Origin: Epiperipatus broadwayi
Taxonomy: Eukaryota > Onychophora > Udeonychophora > Euonychophora > Peripatidae
Direction: 5' to 3'
Assembly: GCA_028023455.1 (NCBI GenBank)
Contig: JAQFVV010013305.1
Coordinates: 62,001 to 126,000 of the forward strand
Length of the DNA stretch: 64,000 bases
The position numbers were made by a program, and so were the translations under genes. Under the pieces are notes generated by a model. The model worked only from the letters and a program-made list of their open reading frames with translations, was not told the origin of the DNA and did not search any database. Below are positions 11,188 through 22,505 of this stretch, one piece after another; position 1 is the stretch's first letter; each line of letters starts with the position of its first letter.

Positions 11188-12241
11188 CACCTGGGTCTCA
11201 TTTTATGCGGTAGATAGGTTCCACAGAAAACCCGCATTAAAAAAAAATCGCACAAAAATAGACTTGACTTACCTTGAAAAATGGGGGGTAGGGGTTGTAA
11301 TTTTCAGAATTCGTATAAAAGCAAAGCAATAAGGAAAAATTATTCTAAAATTCGCATTAAAAAAATAAGGAAATAAAGTATGACTAATAAAAAATATCAA
11401 ATATTTAAAAAAAATTGGTACAAGACTAACTTTTTTTACTTTTTTTTATTAACTACAGTATTTAATTTGACATTTTTTTATACATATTTTAATCATTATC
11501 GCTATTTTCGAATTTGTAAACTGGTAAGAAATCATATTCGTCGTTGTGATGTGATGTAGCTTTTTCTTGAACAAAGTCAAGAATCTCTTAGCAATTATGC
11601 CCAGAGAAACTTGTTAGACAGTTTATTTCCCATTCCCCACTTTAATTTTTACCATATTCTGCTCCATCCCATTTACACAACTAGTGCCAATTTCAGACTT
11701 GTGCTGTGTTAATGGTTTTCTGTTGACAACTGATTTTAACTACTGAAATAAATTTTAAATGTTCACATTTTGTTTCTATATTAAAAAAATGAGGATCGCA
11801 ATCAAAACAAAAAGATTATACATTATCATTAAAAATATTATTTTCAGTTTATAAAATCAATAAAATCTTCGTTATTTATTTTAAAAATCTACAGTATTTA
11901 TTTCTGTTATACCTAACAAAATACATTTTAAAAAAGTTTAAAATTTTTGAATATTTATTGCAATATTTTTATATGTAAGTATAAATCTATTATTATTATT
12001 TACTCATTAATATAAGTAGGTTAGTTATTCTAAATATAGCTTCAGGTCATATTCACGTTAGCTGCTAATATAACGTTATATAGTTGAAAAAAAAAAAAGT
12101 ATTTCAAGTCAAAATAAGTTATTAATAATTTAAATTTCTTGACATCTAATAAATACAGTGAAATATGAAAAATATTAAGAAGAAACATGAATCGCATAAC
12201 TTCAAAATCGCATTAAAATAATCCGCATAGAGACCCAGGTG
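11188..12241 (+). mobile_element. Tigger/pogo-like non-autonomous DNA transposon, copy 1
   Basis: This 1054 bp element has perfect 12 bp terminal inverted repeats (CACCTGGGTCTC and GAGACCCAGGTG) flanked by TA on both sides (11186-11187, 12242-12243), the Tc1/mariner target duplication. The subterminal sequence 'tatgcggtagataggttcc' followed by 'cccgcattaa' is the style of Tigger/pogo ends. No transposase frame survives, so it depends on a source elsewhere. A second copy in opposite orientation is at 42107-42976, and the two align for roughly 280 bp from this end. Confidence 0.85.
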
Positions 12242-14052
12242 TATATATACTTTTAATACTAATTATTGAAACAGTAAGATTCGTATTCGAATCTTAAGTT
12301 TCATCTTTTTCTATTGTCTCTCACTCACCGCTCTACACTACCCAAATTTAAACTTTTTGGTATTGAATTGTGTGTGTAGTAATATTAAAAATGTATAGAT
12401 ATATGTAGAATTCACTATAAACACACACACATTTCGATATCAAATTTAAGGCAATAAATAATATAATTTACATTTCTTTTTTTAGTTATATAAAAATATA
12501 TAATTTTAACTATTTATTTTGAATTGTAAAATCCGTTATTTATTGCTTTGTTTAAATTTCATTTAGTAATAATTTTAGAAATAGATTGTAATATTTAATT
12601 AAAGTAAAAATAATCATATGTTCCCTTTTGTGCTTGAAATTTTAAAAGCAACGGTCGGTGAGAGATAATAGATTAATTAAAGAAAAATTCCCCAAAATGT
12701 AATTATAAAATGTAAAATGTAAATGTAAACAATAGAAAGGCAGCTTTCTCTATAATTAAACTTAACAAAAATGCATTGATTATCCTCAGGGCAGATTAAG
12801 TGGAATCCAAAAATAAACTATCACAAAAATGTAAAAGATAAGATCTAAGAAAGGAGGCCATTTTAGACTTGCTAGAAACTTTGAGTTGAACTTTAGCTTT
12901 GCTCTCAAGCAGTTGAGAGTCTCCAAATATATATATTGTTTTACATGCCACAGTATGCGTGAGTAGAAAGTGCCAAAGACTATTCTCCCCGGAGATGGTC
13001 GATTGTTTGCCGAGAACCTACGCCCGTGTCTTCCATAAAATCAATCAAAGAAGATCTGTTGCCCCGAACAATTAGAAAACTGCTGCTGCTATTCAAATAA
13101 TTAAATCACCTAAACACTGGAAAGAACTGCTAATGCTAGAATCATGAACAATTTGCTGCTGATCACTGAATCGGAAAACTTCTCATAAAACAGGTACCTG
13201 TATCCAAATTCTCTAGAGTACTCTACTAATATCCTGCTATAGCTAATTCATCTTTGATAACTCATAAACTATAAACTGTAAATTCTCATTTGTAAAACTA
13301 TAAATTTAATAATTAATATTATGTAAATTTCTTTAACAATCTAGCCTGCCTAACTCTATCTTTCTTGGTATTGTACCGGTATAAATCCACCACGCTTACT
13401 CATACCCAGTACCCGAGTTCAAACCCAGTCCACGTTTAAGAATAAATTCCCAAAACGCCAACTGAATTCAAACCCAAACCCCGGCATGACCAACCGATGA
13501 TGACTTTACACCAGCACAGGGTTATCCCTTTTCTAGCTCAGCTCAGAACATGGACAAAATTCTTACAGTTAATGATACATATATTTATTAGACTCTAGAT
13601 ATTGGAACGGTCATTCATGTAACGTATATATTTAAGTTGCCAATACAGACAGTAAGTGGCTAAATAGACTTAGAGAGTAATAAGGTGGAGGACACAAAAA
13701 TTTAGATTAAATAAAGTGTTTAATGAACAAAATATAAAGCATATAAATATAGTGTTAAATAAGACAAATAGAAAGCGGCTAAATATAGTATTCAACATGA
13801 AAATACAAAGCATATAAATATAATGTTAACAGTACGGTAAGACTTCCTAGATCCTCTTGTATTTGGTTACTAGTCTTTAGTGAACGTTTTATTTAATAAA
13901 CAAACTTATGCCAATAGCTGGGTAGTTAAATGATTGACGGGTGGTTAAGAGAATCAGAGTATTTGAGCACTGGAAAAATATTTCTCTAAAGATTTTTATT
14001 AACTTATTTTATTAGAATAGGCTCGAGCCGGAACGTAGACGAACAGTGGAGA

Positions 14053-14418
14053 TGGCTTTATATAAATACGACATAAGAGATAGATGTACTGGTGGTTTTA
14101 TATAAATACGACATGGAAGATAAATGAACTGGTGGTTTTATATAAATACGACATGGAAGATAGATGAACTGGTGGTTTTATATAAATGCGACATGGAAGA
14201 TAAATGAACTGGTGGTTTTATATAAATACGACCTGGAAAATAGATGAACTGGTGGTTTTATATAAATGCGACATGGAAGATAAATGAACTGGTGGTTTTA
14301 TATAAATACGACCTGGAAAATAGATGAACTGGTGGTTTTATATAAATGCGACATGGAAGATAAATGAACTGGTGGTTTTATATAAATACGACCTGGAAAA
14401 TAGATGAACTGGTGGTTG
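14053..14418 (+). repeat. 40 bp minisatellite with 80 bp higher-order pattern
   Basis: Nine head-to-tail 40 bp units start at 14061, 14101 and so on to 14381, each beginning 'tataaatacg' or 'tataaatgcg' and ending 'ggtggtttta'. From 14181 the units alternate strictly between an 'atgcg/acatgg/taaatg' type and an 'atacg/acctgg/tagatg' type. The last six units therefore form three copies of an 80 bp dimer, showing that the array last expanded as dimers. Confidence 0.95.
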
Positions 14419-15877
14419 CCTGGATTCAAAAGCCCTACAGTAATCAATTGCGGTGCATTAACGGAATACCGGGCGGCTTGTACTTTGACAAGGCTTAATG
14501 CCCCCAAGTAGCTCCGGGACACGACAACCAGCCGGGATCCTTTCGAACCCCGGTGATCCAAGAGATTACCGGGAAAGAAAACTGCTTTCATTCCCCAATG
14601 GTACTATGGCGAGACGCTGACTTCAGCGAAGGGAAGGCATTGCCACAGACGTGAAGGACGAATACTTGAAGCGGATTTTTTTAAGAGAAATTATATAAAA
14701 CCTGGAAACTATTTGTCTGTTCCTACGCCACAGGCTGAGATCCTTACCCCAATAAAACATAGCGAACTTAAACTGACGGTAACAAAACAATACTTAGTTA
14801 ATTTTACTCTGGGACTCCTAACCCTTCAGGTTGACAGGCGGTAACGATAGTATCAAATTATGCAATGAATTATTTCTCATATTATACATAACATTAATGA
14901 ACACTTTGAAACTATTATATATATATTTAAGATTGAAACTTAGATTGTAATTTTATAACAACTTAACATAGAATAATAAAGTGATTTAACATTTACTAAC
15001 TCGGAATGTGAAAGAATATTTAATTCAGAACATGAAATTACTTTTAAATTAAATTGATCACTATTACACACTAGTTTATACAGAATTGGAAATATTACTA
15101 TTGGCAATGTTTGTTTATGAAATAAGTAACCTAAGAAAATATAAATGCATTCAGTTGAAATATCATTACTATTAATTACAATTTTATAAATGATTTCTAA
15201 AGACTAGAGCAGAGGATAAAAAAAAAGAAAAGAAAATTTACTGACAGGTTAAATAATAGCATTATAAATGATATAAAAACTTACATATGATTCACTTGAT
15301 TGATAACATTAAGCACGGAAGAAAATTAAAGTTCGTGTAACAAAGTTCTCTTCTTTCTTCATCCAGCTTGGCTTGTGGCGAACGTAGGCGCGCATTTTTG
15401 AAAGTTATTTGTAAGGCATAGTAAATTTTGAGATTGGAAGTTGGAAATTCTGAGGTATATGAAACATGATCAAACAGCGGCACGAAGATCCATATTGGCG
15501 GGCAGAGATCAGCTCCTGGCACTTAGCCCATCAACATTGCGATTCACTGGTAAACTTCTTAATAATAATTGTTTGAATTATACTCAACTGCTGTGTTGTC
15601 TCGAGACTACTTCTCTCACACACGACCCAAGTTAGAATGTAAGTTTTTCTCTAAAATAGCCACTGCTGACCTTTCCGACTTGTTTTTGTTTTAGGCTCCG
15701 CCTACTTTCTCTAGCCTCTAGCGATGCAGCTTGACCAACAATCAATTATCTGTTTTTAGCAATCTTTTAATTTAATATGCCATTTTTAAATCGATACATT
15801 AATTACATATAAAAATTCCTTACTAATTTTGAATACAACTTAATTTCTCTGAACATTTGTGCAATTAGATTTTAATT

Positions 15878-15920
15878 AAAAACACTGATCAAAGGAATGT
15901 GACTTTTGATCAGTATTTTT
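15878..15920. repeat. Short inverted repeat (hairpin)
   Basis: 'aaaaacactgatcaaa' (15878-15893) pairs with 'tttgatcagtattttt' (15905-15920), 15 of 16 positions, with an 11 bp loop. It lies in the unclassified block. It could be an element end or chance; no terminator function is implied in a eukaryote. Confidence 0.6.
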
Positions 15921-16291
15921 AAACGACTTTATACAATTTTAAAACTAAAATTTAAAACAAATACGCCCGCACTGAAACTTTAAATTAAATGATATAAATT
16001 CACAAACCACGCACACACGAATATTATTTCATGGTTTGTGACATTTATATACGGAAACTTTACATATTTATTTATAAACTATAGAATATATAACTAATTT
16101 ATATTATAACTCAAAATAGACAAAATCTCACTGCGGGCGAACAGTAGTTTGAATTACCGTACATAAAACACCTGAAACGAAGATCGGTTCTCTGATCTGT
16201 CTGTTTCAGTATGTATTTCTAAAATTTGCATTTTATGATATAATTATCGCATGCTGCTCATAATTTTCTAAGTATAAATCTATGATCGCTT

Positions 16292-16382
16292 GAAACAGTG
16301 GATGCGTGTCAAATGTTCATTAATATTTACTTTCATAAATAACTTAATATTTTCATATAAATCGACACGCATTCAGTGCTTC
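16292..16382. repeat. Inverted repeat, 19 bp arms
   Basis: 'gaaacagtggatgcgtgtc' (16292-16310) pairs with 'gacacgcattcagtgcttc' (16364-16382) at 16 of 19 positions around a 53 bp AT-rich spacer. This is probably a foldback remnant inside the unclassified block. Confidence 0.6.
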
Positions 16383-17164
16383 ATTTATTGTAATGCAGGG
16401 GTCTACTGCTTAGCAAATGGCTGACGTATTAGTTATAATAATCACCCAGTTTACATATTGTTTATATTTTATTAAATTTTGATTAATAATTCCATAAAAT
16501 TGCATTTCTTTGAGAGTCGCAAACGTTCTTCATTAAATGTTGATAATGTAGGGCAGAGTTATAAAATATATTTAAATCTTAACAGAATCGTCTGTACATT
16601 ATACATGTGTTACGTTTTAGAGACACGATGACCCATTACAAGCCTTGAATATTCCGGATTCTATAAGGTTGAAATTAACCCCAGTCATCCTACACAAGTG
16701 GACATAATAAATGCTCCGTAGGGCTTGACGACCGTCATGCAGCCAGCAGGCAATCGTGGCACGAACCACTTGTCCCTGGTTATGCTTATGTGACACCTTA
16801 CCTCTTCAGGCCTATGGCAAACACCAACCTGTTTTTATAAACTCATTCACGGCTTTGCAGTTTCAATATACTGCCACTTCCTATCGCCTTTCTAAACATA
16901 CCACGTGTTTCTTTTATTAACTTTATTATTCTATGTATAACTGTCCCTGCATTAGTGACATAATTCTCTCAAATCAATGTTTGCCCTTAGTTATTAGTAA
17001 ATATCTTTAATTAAATAAGTATACATCCGCTGCTACTATTATAAATCTTACTTTAGACTCTTGTATTGCCAAAGTATAAATCCCTAAAGGCATGCCTTAG
17101 AAATACTTATTCGAGAATTTTAGGTAGCTAGATTACGTCATAAAAAAATGTATTTCTCTTTGTA

Positions 17165-17355
17165 AACGTAACAGTATCGTAAAATACCGCTACTGAGATC
17201 TTAAATATAAAGTATTATTGGTAAAATGATTTCGCATAAATATTTCTAAATAAATAAAAGTATTTCTTTAATATATAACAGTATCGGAAAATTCCGTTAC
17301 TCAATTTTAAATATTACCAAATATTATTAGTAAATGATTTATTATTAAAATATTT
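17165..17355. repeat. Diverged tandem duplication, about 105 bp unit
   Basis: A segment starting 'taacagtatcgtaaaatacc' near 17169 recurs as 'taacagtatcggaaaattcc' near 17277. Both are followed by similar 'tattattggtaaaatgatt' and 'aaatatttc-aataaat' blocks. The copies differ at many sites, so the duplication is old. Confidence 0.6.
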
Positions 17356-17700
17356 CAATAAATAATGTCAAACTATATGTCTGCCATTACTTTTTTATTT
17401 ATTTATTCGATACCCATTCCATATTATATTTCCTCGATTCTGTAAGATAAATGTTTAAGATTTATGTTATTATTGGCTAACTCAAAATAAAATTCTTGAT
17501 TCTCTTGCATCTCCCTGACCCATGTGCCTAAAGAAATATTTACTAACGTGACATCAGATGTGTTGTTTCGTAGATTGTATTGTGGAACCGATAAACTATG
17601 TTCGAACTCAGTACTATAGGTGGCTTCGATACCTAGATGGTGCTGCCATTCTGTGTGGTGGTCGAATTCTGCACTATGTTAACGAATCACATGTTTTTGA

Positions 17701-20051
17701 CTGTTACATAGTATATGTTTAAAAAAATCAATATTAATTATAGCAATGAGATAAGATCATTTTTTTAAATAGATCTTAGCATTAATTTATTAAAAATAAA
17801 TTTATTTAATTGTTTTTGATTTTATTAATAAAAATAATAAATGATATTTACTTGCTTCTTTATATATTTTGTCTTTCACTTGATCTTTGAAAATGTAAAA
17901 ATCTTCAATAGTTCTGTTATGTCTTTTTAATACAGACAAAAGTTACAGACAACATAAAAAAATTTTTTTTTAAAGAGTAGCAAGGGAGAAAAGATTGGAG
18001 GCAAATCTACTAGTCTATTATTAAAGAGAAAAAAGTAAAAGAAACAATTATATTTATATGAATTAGGATTCTTTTTAACTAAAATAATAAAAATGTTTGA
18101 AATTTTTTAAAAAAAGCTGTAACTTACTGAAAAATATTTAATTGTAACCATGATTTGTTATATGTCTATGGCACTAATTTCAATACAAAAAAAAATAGAC
18201 TGTGATTGTGGAAAAATGACATATACATATATGGTAAATTGAGATTTTGCTATATTAGAAATATGTACAATATTTTATTTGTAAATATGTGGTGTTTTTT
18301 ACATTATTAAAAAAATTTGAAAAAACACACACGTTTATAATTCTGTCATTAATTAGCAATAATTTATTTTCTATACTACAGAATCATTTGTTGTTTCTAA
18401 TTGCAGATGTTTAAATTTTTGTTCACATTATGCAAATAGAATATCAGATATTAGTAGAATAATAATTGAAATTTTCCAATAAATGATCAAATAACATCAT
18501 TGTGATTTTCTTTAGGGCATCAACGAATCATAATGCTTATTGCAAAGACATTTACAATATCTACAGATGACCATTTTCAAATAGACAAAACTTTCTTTTA
18601 GATCATTTATAAGAACTAATGTTTTCTTTTTTTATTTTTTATTAACAGATATTTAATACTATTGCTATCCAAACTGAATTTGAATTTTTGGAGTTATTTC
18701 TTAAATCAAACACAAGTTTGCTTATATAAAAAAAAAATTTAAAAATCAGAAATAAAGAATTCTGCCTAGCTCAATAATTTAATTCTTGAATTTATCTGCT
18801 ATCTTGAATTCATTGACTTATTGACTAATGACATATTTAGAAATATTCACTTGATTTACTTAATTACTTAGAAACAAAACACTATAAGTAATTATCTTAT
18901 TAAGCTTGTGTTGCTCTTTAGTTTTTTAAGCATTTCACAATTATTATGGCATATATATCTTTCCTCAAATTAAATACTCTTATAGAATCATTGGTTTTGT
19001 TGGTCACTGTTTTGTTTAATTTTGTTTTGCAAATCAACTTATGCCAGTATGTTATTTATTTGATATGTGCAAACATAATATTTATCATTTTTAGTAATCA
19101 TAAGTATTCTTATATCTTTCTTTTTATTTATAACTGTTTTGTGTTTGTTAATCACTAGTATATAAATACGATTTTATTGTAAATGTTATCATTTAAAAAA
19201 TATTAAATATGCAATGTTTGAAAACAGTAAAATGAAAACTATTACAAAGTATCAAATTGCGTAATATATGTACCTCTCATGTCTATAAATAACAAGATTT
19301 CAAAAATTCCATCTTATAGACAATTGATTTAGAAACTAATGTCTCGATAAACAGTAACTGCTACTATATTTGTATTTCATTTGAATCTTACTATAAATAA
19401 CTGTTTTTAATTGTTCAATTTTAAAAAAGCTGAAATGTTATTAACTTTTTGTTGATTTTTACAAATTAGGCTAATAATTTTTAAATTAATGTAATTTGCT
19501 GCTTTGGATCAAAAATAGCAATGTAAACCATCACCTGACTTTTGAAATCAAAGTTAAATCCCAACATATACCATTTTCATCATTGGTTATCTTACAAAAG
19601 ATAGGTTCTGCACATAAGCCTGATAGTCTTATATAAGTTTTCTGTTTTTCACTATTTAAAAAAAGATAGATTTTCTTTTAGATCATCAATTTCTTGTTTC
19701 TATCTTTTATTTTTTATCCTTCACAGAACTTTCATTTATAATTCCTTTACCTCTAAGTATATGACTAATGATTTTTTTTCCATATAATTTCCTTGATAGA
19801 CTTTTTTTTTTTTAGAACTTCAATATTCTTAATATTATTATTCCATCTTATTTTTTCTTTCTGCTGTATAAAAAAACTACTCTCTGAGCAAATTTCTTGA
19901 ATCCAATATTAATGTGCCATTATATAATATTTAATTTATAAAAGTCTGTTTATTCATTGCAATTTTTATACTAAGGTCATAATTTTTATCATCAGATAAA
20001 TAACTACTTCAATATTCAGAAGTACTAATGTATTCTGTTATTTTCTCCTGT
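17701..20051. other. AT-rich stretch, nothing identified
   Basis: A 70-codon hydrophobic open frame at 18946-19158 (plus) is unsupported by any motif. No repeats or element ends recognised. Confidence 0.45.
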
Positions 20052-20059
20052 TATTATTG

Positions 20060-20930
20060 CAGGGATGCCCAACCCGTAGCTTGCGAGTCACATGTGGCTC
20101 GCGTAACTGTTTAATGTGGCTCGAATTGCACTCTTCAAAAAAATTGATAAAATATTTTATGTTCCTTGATGGCACATGCACACACTAAAAAATAAACATT
20201 TTTACAATACAAACAATAACGATATGCAGTGTCAGGTTTCACATTAAATAAAATATATTTTTCCTGTAATTGTAATTTATATGTATGTTACCAAATTTTT
20301 AATAAATAAAATGTATTTACATTTTTTTTTCTTTTTAACATATTACACCATTTTTTTTTTTTTGCTGTACACGTTTGGTTTGGTGCTATATATATATATT
20401 GTGTTTAGTGCTCTTGTATATATTGTTGTTTTTATCGAGAAAGATCCTTGTAGACGTTTGGTTTGGTGCTGTATATATATTGTGTTTAGTGCTGGAAATA
20501 GTTTTTATCGAGATAGATCCATGTACACGTATATATTTTGCTGTATATATCGATGTTTAGTGCTGTAAACAGTTGTTTTTATCCGTGTACACGTATATAT
20601 TTTGCTGTATATATATATTGATGTTTAGTGCTGTAAATAGTTGTTTTTATCGAGATAGATTCGTGTACACATATATATTTTGCTGTATATATTGATGTTT
20701 TCATCGAGAAAGATCCGTGTACACGTTATTTTGGCCACATTAGAAACGGCGGATTGATACCAATGTGAATAGGCCATCCCCCCCCCCACCTATCTCCCTA
20801 CATTGCAGGTTTAGTACCCAAGTACCATGTTTATAAATGTAATATGAAAAATGTAATATATAATTGTGGCTCCCCAAATTTTTTTAAATTCTCAACTGGC
20901 TCGCGTCAAGTTAAAGGTTGGGCACCACTG
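20060..20930. mobile_element. hAT-superfamily non-autonomous transposon with 8 bp TSD
   Basis: The 871 bp element begins CAGGGATGCCCAACC and ends with the inverted partner GGTTGGGCACCACTG (13 of 15 positions match). It is flanked by a perfect 8 bp target duplication 'tattattg' (20052-20059 and 20931-20938). The CAGNGNTG ends and 8 bp TSD are diagnostic for hAT. Subterminal 'gtggctcg' motifs occur near both ends. The interior holds a tandem repeat and no transposase, so it was mobilised in trans. Confidence 0.92.
20360..20735. repeat. Degenerate tandem repeat inside the hAT element
   Basis: About five units of roughly 60-100 bp share 'tgtacacg', 'tttgctgtatatat', 'gatgtttagtgctgtaaa' and 'tttttatcgaga-agat'. 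Unit lengths vary because of indels. Internal satellite-like arrays are common in non-autonomous hAT elements. Confidence 0.75.
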
Positions 20931-20938
20931 TATTATTG

Positions 20939-21871
20939 TATGTGCAAAATAAAATTAATATTATGATGACTTATTCTATTTAGTTAAGAATGCCATATTT
21001 GTTTTGTGTACAAAAGGAATTTCAGTTTATATTGCACAATGATATATAAATTTTCACTTATTATTATTTCACATGCAGATGTCAGCCATTTTCTCAAACC
21101 AATACTTTTCCATAATAGACTACTTAATATTCAAAATGTACAAATTAATTGGATTTAGATCTGAACTAATAGCTGAGAATATATATTACTGACCATGTCC
21201 AGTGTGAGTCTGGAACATCATGGTTTATTAATTAACATGTGGAATACTTCATGTGTATATGGCTTATTCTCTATTAGATATAATTATATCTAACAAATTA
21301 TTTTTCAATTATAAATACTTTTATTTTATAAATATCTTCTTCATCACATTTGAATAATCAATACATTATTAGCTATTGTCTCAAAAAATTTTATTAGTTA
21401 GAAGAAAAAAAAATCATATTTCTTATACTTATTTCTTCAAAAGTTGTAACCTTGAAAGTTTACAATATTTTCAGTAAGGTTTATTCTATAGCTTCCTTCA
21501 TTGTTCCAGAGTTCATTTACTTTTATTTTTTTCAATAATATATATATGTGTGTAATGTATAAAAATAATTTATCTGATTTTGTAGCATCAGTTATATTTT
21601 ATTTATTTAAGATTTTATTATTTTGAAGTACTAGTTAGTGATATAATATTTAATATTATTAAAATATATGTAAATGATTTGCAGCAATTTTATAGTTGAT
21701 AAACTTTAAGCAGGAAATAATTAAAATTTAAGAAGCTTATTTAATACATTAATTTTTTATAGTACATTGACAAAAAAAGAGTCTATAATGTCACTGCTGG
21801 ATTGGTAGTCGATGATTTATGAAAATATTAATCCAGGGTATGGAATAAATCCTGTGGTTTATAGATTGTTG
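20939..21871. other. AT-rich stretch, nothing identified
   Basis: No gene or element recognised. Its right end may include the 3' untranslated part of the minus-strand LINE fragment that follows. Confidence 0.45.
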
Positions 21872-22505
21872 TCATAAGCTATTTGGAAATGTATTGGGCT
21901 TTGGAATTTGGAATAGATTCCAGGTTTCTTCAAATAAAAATTTGGAGGAAAGGATCATGTCTTTATTTTTGATTTTGTTTAAAAGAGAAATGAATAGACT
22001 GTTTGGGTCTGGTGGAGGATTTGTGAATACTAATTTGCATCTCACATTCCAGATAGAGTGGGTGAGAAATACTGACATTCTTATAATTGGAAATTGTTTA
22101 CTTTGTAGAGATTCTTTTAGCGAGAGGATTCTGTAAATATCAGTTTTACTGTTTTGGAAAATTAAAAATTTGATACTACTAAGTCCGGTACATGAGCGAA
22201 TTATGTGGTCAAATGTCTCATCATGCCTCTTGCAGATTGGGCAGATAGGGTCAATGTTGTTAAGAAATCTCTTGTGGTGGAGGAACCAGTTGGTATGCAT
22301 GGCTCCCAGATTTACTTTTACTAGGTAGTTTAAAAATTTAGGCTCTAATGCTAAGAACTTGAATATTGAAGTAATTCTATGATTAGTGATGCCAAGCATT
22401 GGCAACATTGAGTTGATTTCAGGGTTGATTTTATGGTGGGCTTCCCAGATGATGATTTTTGTATTATATGGATTAGTGTTTGTTTTTGGTAAATCTTTTG
22501 AAAAC
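21872..22505 (-). pseudogene. LINE C-terminal fragment with reverse-transcriptase-associated zinc motif
   Basis: A minus-strand frame open from about 22505 to 21872 encodes the C-terminal part of a non-LTR retrotransposon ORF2. The central segment 'HHKRFLNNIDPICPICKR' followed by 'ETFDHIIRSC' has the C-x2-C...H...C spacing and the 'C..C...ET..H....C' wording of the zinc-binding region found after the reverse transcriptase in several LINE clades. Upstream 'IIIWEAHHKINPEINS' belongs to the same frame before a stop near 22507. The catalytic RT domain is missing, so this is a fragment. It differs from the RTE-type copies elsewhere here; the clade cannot be settled by eye. Confidence 0.7.

Larger units (their letters stand above)
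12244..17700. other. Less AT-rich block of unclassified repeats
   Basis: From about 12640 to 17700 the base composition is visibly less AT-rich than the rest. Blocks near 12950-13080, 13370-13550, 14410-14660, 15350-15720 and 16600-16880 contain CG dinucleotides that are rare elsewhere. No protein family is recognisable in any frame. A donor-like 'aatgtaagt' near 15634 and a pyrimidine tract plus 'ttttag' near 15693 could mark a very short intron, but no coding frame supports it. It may be a decayed unknown element or a diverged gene fragment; I cannot decide. Confidence 0.4.

Noticed and set aside
14298-14591. 97-codon minus-strand frame
   Set aside because: Most of it is the 40 bp minisatellite read in one frame; the rest has no motif.
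15441-15693. Possible exon with short intron (donor near 15636, acceptor near 15693)
   Set aside because: The open frame stops just before the donor and no protein similarity is visible, so splicing signals alone are not enough.
20281-20568. 95-codon hydrophobic open frame
   Set aside because: It lies wholly inside the tandem repeat of the hAT element; hydrophobicity follows from T-rich codons.
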